A DNA stretch of 18,514 nucleotides from CAZDXV01 sp964648705 (GTDB lineage: Bacteria; Patescibacteriota; Minisyncoccia; Minisyncoccales; GWA2-38-27): contig CAZYOI010000007.1 in NCBI GenBank assembly GCA_964648705.1, positions 1 through 18,514 of the forward strand, read 5' to 3'. Numbering within the stretch: position 1 is the stretch's first letter; each line of letters starts with the position of its first letter. Shown here piece by piece: positions 13,601-18,514 of the stretch. The position numbers and the translations under genes are program-made. Under the pieces are notes generated by a model, which was not told where the DNA came from, ran no database searches, and worked only from the letters and a program-made list of their open reading frames with translations.

Positions 13601-16380
13601 GGACTCTCTGGAAAGCCGGCTTCAAAAAGTACGGAAGATTGCCCCAAATTCTATTTAACTCTCCTAAAAAAGTTATAGAAGCTTTCCTGGATTTTCATTT
13701 TAAAGGAGACGGTTATGAAAAAAGAAAAGAAATTCACATAAATGATATTGATCTTTCAAGAGATCTTGTTATCCTTTATTCTTTGATTGGCAGGCCTGTG
13801 TCCTATAAGGCAAGAAAGAACAGCCAGCGTATCTATATCCAGCACAAAAAATCTAAGGCTAAAAAAGGAAACGGATATACAAATAATCCGACTTTGGCAG
13901 AAAGAGTTCCCGGCTGGATGGCTTCCACTTATGCTGTGCCCGGCTTGGTCAAATCCAGAATGGTAGGTTTTGACACTTTGTCAAAGCATAAAGCCTTGGC
14001 AGAGGACGCTCAGAAATTGAAAGAAAGCAATATCTACATTACTAGAGTTAAAGAAGCGAAAAAGAAAAGCTTTAAGAAGCATCAAGATTTCTTTGATTTG
14101 GAGCTGGAGAAAAACCACCTTTTTCTCCATTCTTTGGGGATTGTTTCATGGAACTGCTGCAGGCTTCGTCTCGACAACAAGGAATTAATAATGAGGGGAG
14201 GGGGGTTGTTTGGATCGAATCCCCTAACTGGTTCCATAGGCGTATGCACCATTAATCTTCCCAGGATAGGATATTTGTCTAAAACCAAAAAAGAGTTCTT
14301 CAAAAGATTAAAGGACTTAATGGATCTTGCTAAAGAGAGTCTGGAGATAAAGAGAAAAGCCCTGGACGACTTTGCAGAAAAAGGCCTTTACCCTTACTCT
14401 AAAGTTTATCTTGCTCCGGTAAAAAAGATAAGGGGTTCTTACTTCGGCAATCACTTTTCAACCATAGGTCTTCTAGGAATGAATGAGACCCTTTCGAACT
14501 TTTTAGGGGAAGATATGGGCACCTCTAAGGGAAGAAAGTTTGCTTTAGAGGTTCTGGAATTTATGAGAAATAGATTGATAGATTATCAAAAAGAGACAGG
14601 AAGCTTGTATAATCTTGAAGCTACTCCAGCTGAAGGAGCTTCGTACAGACAGGCAAAAGCCGATAAAGAAAAGTACCCGGACATTATTACGGCAGGCACA
14701 AAAGAAAAACCCTATTACACCAATTCCTCCCAGCTTCCAGTGGGATATACAGATGACATCTTTGAGGCCCTGAAGCTTCAGGACGAGGCTCAGTGCAAGT
14801 ATACGGGTGGCTGTGTAGAAAAAGGCAACAAAGTTTTAACTGACAAAGGGCTTTTGCCGATAGAAAATATTGTTAATAACTTTAGGAGACTGAAGCCGAT
14901 TAAAGCCCTAAGCTATAATTCTGAGAAGAAAGGCAGTGAATGGGACGAAGTTGTAAAGGCGGTTAAAGTTGATGTGAAAAGAGAGGATAAAATCAGGGTA
15001 AAAGGAGAGAGAGGCCTGGATATAACAACTTCTGACTGGCATCCCTTCTTTGTTTTAGAAAAGTTTAAGCCGAATCCCGCCTGTCCTATTTGTGGGGAAA
15101 AAGTGAAGAATATTAATGCTTTTGCCTCTCACATAAGATTTAATCCGGAGTGCGGGGAAAAGTATAAGGGCTTTCCAAAGTACAAAGTTGTTGAAAAAAG
15201 AGCAGATGATCTCAAAAAAGGTGATTATATTCTCCAAAATTCCAACAATCTTTATCCGGAGAAGAAAGGCAGTTTGACTAATGACCTGATGTGGCTTACC
15301 GGATTTTTTATAGGAGACGGCTGTATTTCAAAGCATATAGACAATAGAGGAGGGAACAAGCTAACAAAGTATAAAATCAGGTTCAATAGCGAAAATAAAA
15401 AAGCTTTGGAAAAGGCAGCAGGAATTCTTTCAGAAAATTTTGGAGCCAAAGCTAAGGTTATCAAAAATGATAAACGAAGCGAGCCCCCAAGAGAGCTTGT
15501 TGCTTCTAGAAAGAATGTGATAGACTTCTTCTTTGGCTATGGCTTCAAAGAAGGCAAAAAGGCTTATAACATCAGCATTCCTTGGAGAGTGAAGGAAAAT
15601 ATAAACAGGGAAAATGTTAACGCTTTGCTCAGCGGCTTAATGGACAGCGACGGCCATGTTGATAAAGCGCAAGGCGATTTTGAATATTATACTGTTTCTT
15701 CAAAACTAGCGGATGATTTTCTAGAAGTATTTTCTTTGGCCGGGATAATGGTAAGCAAAGCGAAGAAAAAAACCAGGAGGGAAAATGAGGTTGATATCTA
15801 TAGATTGAGAATTCCCTGTTATCAGCTGACAAAATTGAGCGGCCGTTTAGAGATTACAGGAAATGCTGCCAGGATTAAAAAGGCAATTTCAGCCAGGGAG
15901 AAACGTCATCTTCCGGTGGTAAGGGTGAAAACAGTTTCCAAGGCAAAGGTTAAAGACGACTACTTCTACGATTTGATGACTGAGAAAAACCACAACTATC
16001 TTGCGGGGAAAAACAGTCTAGTTTTTGTCCACAATACCGTACTCCACGGATTTTTAGGAGAGAAGATAAATGATCCTGATATAGCTAAAGCTCTAGTCAA
16101 GAAAATATCCACCAACTTTCATCTTCCTTATTTCACTCTTACTCCAACCTTTTCAATCTGTCCTGTTCATGGATATATTTCAGGAGAACACTTTTATTGC
16201 CCTAAATGCGCTATTAAACAGCCCTGCGAGGTTTACTCAAGAATCGTGGGCTACCTCAGGCCCGTTCAGCAGTGGAATGTTGGCAAGAAGCAGGAATTCG
16301 GAGAGAGAAAAGAGTTTAAAATTAAGAAAACCTCCAAGAAAAAAGCTAAGAAGAAGTCCCAGCAGAAAGCTTTGGCTTAA
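10648..16380 (+). CDS. nrdD: Anaerobic (class III) ribonucleoside-triphosphate reductase with three inteins
   Basis: One open frame of 1910 codons encoding a glycyl-radical enzyme that makes deoxynucleotides without oxygen. Removing three inteins leaves 715 residues (1-223, 607-765, 1170-1388, 1797-1910), a normal NrdD with an ATP-cone. ATP-cone at about 3-100 (ITKVKKRNGEIAKFDQEKI); HIHDLNSLSTYCCGWDL at 167-183 with an active-site Cys178/179; extein junctions read VQGE+SAGAQAVSNFD, DARSM+CCRLRLD and KYTGG+TVLHGFLGE, each restoring a conserved NrdD block. The thiyl-radical Cys should be 1171 (MCCR). The C-terminus has a zinc site (Cys1838, Cys1851, Cys1854 plus His1841 or Cys1860) and the radical loop YSRIVGYLRP with Gly1868. 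A Lys-rich 20-residue tail follows. There is no Shine-Dalgarno. NrdG, its activase, is 12 bases downstream. Confidence 0.96.
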   Translation: MKNRITKVKKRNGEIAKFDQEKIAKAIYKAITATGQGDGKESKKVSDRVVSVMNRRFKEGEMPHVEQIQDIVEEMLILEGLVETAKAYILYREQRRRIREAKVLDESTEKIDKYLKELDWQIYENANMTFSLQGLNQYAISDVSKKYWLNRVYPEKIRKAATEEDFHIHDLNSLSTYCCGWDLYDLLKRGFGGVSGKLECRPPKHLRTALGQLVNFFFTVQGECYSEDTQVLTESGWKYFYEVGKEDKVFTLNSENDQIELQEPVKFYKFDYSGPLYNFKSKKLDLLVTPNHNMAVDQYCPKCKGGLYQRKFVKAKDLNPNIHFIPKKGNWRGQEEKTHRIFSLEKTSLNQIKIKELVAAGDNSGAKFTLPEIEINYYRNFGRSYEAVKVEAKKIPMEDWLRFFGFWLAEGSLYKRKRTRKGRTKPYYEYHVRITQNEGKIAGEFEKILKRLPFHYSRKERGGRIEWVISSKQLFSYLEGLKGSGNKFIPEEIKRLDKRLLVILFDWIMKGDGYIDNGNVELSTKSKRLADDFQEITLKLGFSANIYQRTKKQFNWYDVGVSRSAHFRFTKENIRKVSYQGRVYCLEVPNHTLYVRRKGKACWCGNSAGAQAVSNFDTLLAPFIRYDGLSYSQVKQAMQEFLYNCMVPTRTGFQTPFINVTLDINPPSYLADQPVIIGGELQEETYGDFQEEMNMVLRAFYEGLMEGDAKGRPHTFPIPTVSITKDFDWDNPALEPMWKATAKYGVNYFSNFVNSEMDPEDARSMCMSGEEEVVIRNSRNIKRLSIKEIAGKYKEEDFDREGWADCKKEGGLEALSLNPRTLKTEWAKVKRFLRIRGKKGVKIVLEDGKDTLYSEKHPVSVLTRKGLEMKFAKDIRKGDLLLSLKGGDFLSKKRRKIGSLTLNEDLAKILGYFTADGNYLFENRKNMARCGEPRGLQFTFNYNEMGNKELIKSLVKKVFGCKTSEKKDPRYNTYYLYVYKTELARTLWKAGFKKYGRLPQILFNSPKKVIEAFLDFHFKGDGYEKRKEIHINDIDLSRDLVILYSLIGRPVSYKARKNSQRIYIQHKKSKAKKGNGYTNNPTLAERVPGWMASTYAVPGLVKSRMVGFDTLSKHKALAEDAQKLKESNIYITRVKEAKKKSFKKHQDFFDLELEKNHLFLHSLGIVSWNCCRLRLDNKELIMRGGGLFGSNPLTGSIGVCTINLPRIGYLSKTKKEFFKRLKDLMDLAKESLEIKRKALDDFAEKGLYPYSKVYLAPVKKIRGSYFGNHFSTIGLLGMNETLSNFLGEDMGTSKGRKFALEVLEFMRNRLIDYQKETGSLYNLEATPAEGASYRQAKADKEKYPDIITAGTKEKPYYTNSSQLPVGYTDDIFEALKLQDEAQCKYTGGCVEKGNKVLTDKGLLPIENIVNNFRRLKPIKALSYNSEKKGSEWDEVVKAVKVDVKREDKIRVKGERGLDITTSDWHPFFVLEKFKPNPACPICGEKVKNINAFASHIRFNPECGEKYKGFPKYKVVEKRADDLKKGDYILQNSNNLYPEKKGSLTNDLMWLTGFFIGDGCISKHIDNRGGNKLTKYKIRFNSENKKALEKAAGILSENFGAKAKVIKNDKRSEPPRELVASRKNVIDFFFGYGFKEGKKAYNISIPWRVKENINRENVNALLSGLMDSDGHVDKAQGDFEYYTVSSKLADDFLEVFSLAGIMVSKAKKKTRRENEVDIYRLRIPCYQLTKLSGRLEITGNAARIKKAISAREKRHLPVVRVKTVSKAKVKDDYFYDLMTEKNHNYLAGKNSLVFVHNTVLHGFLGEKINDPDIAKALVKKISTNFHLPYFTLTPTFSICPVHGYISGEHFYCPKCAIKQPCEVYSRIVGYLRPVQQWNVGKKQEFGERKEFKIKKTSKKKAKKKSQQKALA
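11317..12465 (+). mobile_element. Intein 1 of NrdD (383 residues, LAGLIDADG)
   Basis: Protein residues 224-606. N-terminal Cys1 (CYSEDTQVLTESG), block B LVTPNHN with Thr66 and His69, first endonuclease motif FFGFWLAEGS at 180-189, second LFDWIMKGDG at 281-290, block F YCLEVPNHTLYV, and C-terminus CWCGN followed by Ser+1. The penultimate residue is Gly, not the usual His. Splicing would join VQGE to SAGAQA. A CPKC pair lies at 77-80, just after block B. Endonuclease acids Glu187 and Asp289 are present, so both splicing and homing may be active. Confidence 0.93.
12943..14154 (+). mobile_element. Intein 2 of NrdD (404 residues, LAGLIDADG)
   Basis: Protein residues 766-1169. Begins CMSGEEEVVIRN; block B is LYSEKHPV (His92, with Ser in place of the usual Thr); endonuclease motifs ILGYFTADGN at 144-153 and FLDFHFKGDG at 248-257; block F FFDLELEKNHLFL with His392; C-terminus IVSWN followed by Cys+1. 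The penultimate residue is Trp. Splicing joins DARSM to CCRLRLD, so the nucleophile Cys+1 sits beside the predicted catalytic radical cysteine of the host enzyme. Confidence 0.93.
14812..16035 (+). mobile_element. Intein 3 of NrdD (408 residues, LAGLIDADG, zinc-finger insert)
   Basis: Protein residues 1389-1796. Begins CVEKGNKVLTDKG; block B TTSDWHPFFVL with His77; endonuclease motifs LTGFFIGDGC at 162-171 and LLSGLMDSDG at 272-281; block F FYDLMTEKNHNYL; canonical C-terminus VFVHN followed by Thr+1. Splicing joins KYTGG to TVLHGFLGE. Between block B and the endonuclease lies CPICGEKVKN...SHIRF..EC (91-114), a CxxC-x12-H-x6-C pattern like a C2HC zinc finger. Confidence 0.94.
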
Positions 16381-16392
16381 AATGAGCTTTCT

Positions 16393-17085
16393 ATGATTAT
16401 AGGAGGACTTCAAAAAAATACCCTTATAGACTACCCGGGCAAAATAGCCTGCACTGTTTTTTTGGCAGGATGCAATTTGAGATGTCCCTGGTGCTATTCT
16501 TCGGAGCTTGTCTTGCCAGAAAAAATAGAGAAGCAGCCCAAGATTTCCCAGGAGGAGCTTTTCGGCTTTTTGAAAGAGAGAAAAGGGCTTTTAGACGGAG
16601 TGGTTATCTGCGGAGGGGAGCCGACTATTAATGAAGATTTACCTTCTTTTTTGAAAAAGATAAAAGATATGAGTTTTTCTGTTAAGCTGGATACCAACGG
16701 TTCCAATTCCAAGAAGATAAAAGATTTAATAGATAAAGGCTTGATAGATTATGTGGCTATGGACGTAAAGCTTCCCAAAGAGAAGTACAAGGATATTTTA
16801 GATATTGATCCTGAAAGAATAGAAAAAAGCATTTCTTTGTTAAAAGAGGGAAAAGTAGATTATGAATTCAGGACGACTGTTGTTCCAGGCGTGCTAAAAA
16901 AGGAGGACGTAGTTAAAATTGCAGAGTGGATCAGGGGAGCCAAAAAGTACTATCTTCAGAGCTTCAGGGCGGAGAAAACAATAGACCCCCAGTTTGAAAA
17001 GATAGAGCTCTATTCTGACGAATATTTGAAGAACATTGTAGATACGGTCTGCCCTTTATTTGAGTTTTGCCAGCTTCGTGACTAA
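16393..17085 (+). CDS. nrdG: Anaerobic ribonucleotide reductase activating protein (radical SAM)
   Basis: Uses a 4Fe-4S cluster and S-adenosylmethionine to put the glycyl radical on NrdD. 230 residues. The cluster motif CNLRCPWC (Cys27, Cys31, Cys34) follows an LIDYPGKIACTVFLAG lead-in typical of the longer NrdG/PflA-like activases; GGEPT at 74-78 contacts SAM; LDTNGSN at about 99-105 and AMDVKLP at about 121-127 are further family blocks. It lies 12 bases after nrdD with no Shine-Dalgarno, and its stop overlaps the start of comEC, so the reductase and activase are made from one mRNA. No intein is present here. Confidence 0.95.
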   Translation: MIIGGLQKNTLIDYPGKIACTVFLAGCNLRCPWCYSSELVLPEKIEKQPKISQEELFGFLKERKGLLDGVVICGGEPTINEDLPSFLKKIKDMSFSVKLDTNGSNSKKIKDLIDKGLIDYVAMDVKLPKEKYKDILDIDPERIEKSISLLKEGKVDYEFRTTVVPGVLKKEDVVKIAEWIRGAKKYYLQSFRAEKTIDPQFEKIELYSDEYLKNIVDTVCPLFEFCQLRD

Positions 17086-18502
17086 GTCCAAAATACTCCT
17101 ATACCTCTGCCTCTCTTTTATTTTCGGCGTTTTCCTTTCTTTGAAGTTTGAGATTCCTTTCTTTTACCTTCCGGCCCTTTTCGGGCTTTTTTTAATTCCC
17201 AAGAGAGTTTCTTTGGGTTTGATTCTTATCTTTCTGAGCTTGGGCTTATGGAGAGCTTCTTTTGGTTTCCATCAGGAGATAGAAAAATATCAGGGAAAAG
17301 AGGTTCTCTTAGAGGGAAGGGTGATAAGAGAGCCCGATGTAAGAGAAGACAATACAAAGCTTGTTGTGGAAACAGAAGAAGGGAGGGTTTTAGCCACTGT
17401 TTCAAAGTTTTCAGAATATGGATTTTCCGACAGAATAAAAATGGAAGGAAAGCTTCTGGCTCCTCCTGTTTTTGAAGATTTTAACTATAGGGATTATCTA
17501 AAAAAGGACGGCATCTCCTCTGTTATCTACTATCCTAAAATAGAAGCAATAGAGAAGGAGAGCTTTTCCGGGCTGTTTTCTCTCTTTTACGGGAAGATTC
17601 TGGACCTTAAAGAGAAAATGAGGAATGTTTTGTATGACAACCTTTCTCCTCCTCAGAGCTTTATTCTCGGAGCTATGGTTTTAGGAGATAAGTCAAGAAT
17701 GCCTTCTTATCTAAAAGAAAAGCTGAACAGGGCGGGCGTCCGCCATATTACGGCGGTTTCCGGCATGCATGTTGTTATTATTTCTTCTCTAATTATGTCT
17801 CTTCTTCTGGGCCTGGGCCTTTGGAAGAATCAGGCCTTTTATCTTGCCTTATTATCTGTCTTTCTTTTTGTCTTGTTTATCGGCTTTCATCCTTCAGCTC
17901 TAAGAGCCGGCATTATGGCCGGTTTCTTTCTTCTGGCGGAAAAAATGGGAAGGAGGGGGATAAGCTCCAGGATTCTGGTTTTTGTAGCAGCTGTTATGCT
18001 TCTTTTTAACCCTCTTTTGCTTTTGTACGATGCCGGCTTCCAGCTTTCTTTTCTGGCTGTTCTTGGCATTGTCTATTTCAGCTCCTTTTTCAGGAAGCTC
18101 TTTTCTTTTATCCCTAATTATTTCAATTTAAGGGAGATACTGGCTATGACTTTCTCGGCTCAGGTTTTCACCCTTCCTCTCTTGGTTTATCAGTTTGGCA
18201 GCTTTTCTCTGGCTACTCCTTTGGCCAACTTATTGATTCTCCCTGTTGTCTACTGGATTATGATCTTAGGTTTTGCCTTTCTTATTCTAGGCCTTTTATC
18301 TCCCTTTTTAGGTTTTATTCTTTCTTTTCCTCTCTTTATTCTCTTATTCTATCTTTCTTCTGTTGTAGAGATCTTTTCTCTTCCTTGGTTTTCTGAAACA
18401 GGAATTGAAATACATTGGATATGGCTTCTTGCTTTTTATGCCTTTCTTTTCTTTTTAGTTTTTGTTTTGAGAAAAAAGAAGTTAAGCTTTCTGAAATATT
18501 AA
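17078..18502 (+). CDS. comEC: ComEC/Rec2-type DNA uptake channel, membrane part only
   Basis: Polytopic protein expected to pass single-stranded DNA through the inner membrane. From the GTG at 17078 it has 474 residues; an in-frame TTG at 17060 would add six. I prefer GTG because its eight-base overlap with the nrdG stop is typical here, but neither start has a ribosome site. Two or three N-terminal membrane helices, a soluble OB-like region (about 74-155), then the Competence domain with HITAVSGMHVVII at 223-235, HPSALRAGIMAGF at 271-283 and about eight more membrane helices. The C-terminal metallo-beta-lactamase-like domain of full ComEC (about 750 residues) is absent; the protein ends in a Lys-rich tail (VLRKKKLSFLKY). 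Confidence 0.92.
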   Translation: MTKSKILLYLCLSFIFGVFLSLKFEIPFFYLPALFGLFLIPKRVSLGLILIFLSLGLWRASFGFHQEIEKYQGKEVLLEGRVIREPDVREDNTKLVVETEEGRVLATVSKFSEYGFSDRIKMEGKLLAPPVFEDFNYRDYLKKDGISSVIYYPKIEAIEKESFSGLFSLFYGKILDLKEKMRNVLYDNLSPPQSFILGAMVLGDKSRMPSYLKEKLNRAGVRHITAVSGMHVVIISSLIMSLLLGLGLWKNQAFYLALLSVFLFVLFIGFHPSALRAGIMAGFFLLAEKMGRRGISSRILVFVAAVMLLFNPLLLLYDAGFQLSFLAVLGIVYFSSFFRKLFSFIPNYFNLREILAMTFSAQVFTLPLLVYQFGSFSLATPLANLLILPVVYWIMILGFAFLILGLLSPFLGFILSFPLFILLFYLSSVVEIFSLPWFSETGIEIHWIWLLAFYAFLFFLVFVLRKKKLSFLKY

Positions 18503-18514
18503 ATTTAAGATATA

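Noticed and set aside
1..18514. CRISPR arrays, tRNA or rRNA genes
   Set aside because: No regularly spaced repeats, cloverleaf-like segments or rRNA sequence were recognised; nearly all bases are in protein genes or short promoter/terminator gaps.

Overview
This 18.5 kb window is a compact, AT-leaning bacterial chromosome segment. It looks like a Candidate Phyla Radiation (Patescibacteria, probably Parcubacteria-like) genome. That placement is my inference from reduced versions of housekeeping proteins: an Mfd of about 650 residues, a ComEC without a C-terminal hydrolase domain, and an FtsZ that ends at its globular core. It also rests on strong AGA/AGG arginine usage, near-zero intergenic spacing, and a class III (strictly anaerobic) ribonucleotide reductase as the only RNR present. 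TGA, TAA and TAG all act as stops here, so no recoding is implied.

Layout. Positions 1-5100 alternate minus-strand housekeeping genes (topA fragment, mfd, pth) with small plus-strand units: a FabZ-like hotdog protein, a 97-residue orphan, and a two-gene orphan cassette. Each small unit has its own promoter, a strong Shine-Dalgarno (SD) sequence and a hairpin terminator. Positions 5101-10616 hold one tightly packed operon, lepB-hisS-hinT-rpsU-yqeY-ybeY-ftsA-ftsZ (protein secretion, tRNA charging, ribosome maturation, cell division), from a TTGAAA/TAGAAT promoter to a GC-rich terminator. Positions 10576-18502 hold nrdD-nrdG-comEC: the anaerobic ribonucleotide reductase, its radical-SAM activase, and a DNA-uptake channel. 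A perfect DnaA box lies just upstream of nrdD.

The most striking object is nrdD. It is one 1910-codon open frame in which a reductase of 715 residues is interrupted by three separate inteins (383, 404 and 408 residues), each with a LAGLIDADG endonuclease. All three sit in conserved blocks; intein 2 lies directly beside the predicted thiyl-radical cysteine. Intein 3 carries a C2HC zinc-finger-like insert, and inteins 1 and 2 have non-histidine penultimate residues (Gly and Trp).

A second theme is gene expression. Several housekeeping genes (pth, topA, mfd, lepB) have a -10 box so close to the start codon that their mRNAs should be leaderless or nearly so. The small orphan units instead have textbook SD sequences. 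One orphan unit has an amber codon in frame between its strong SD/ATG and the rest of the open frame.
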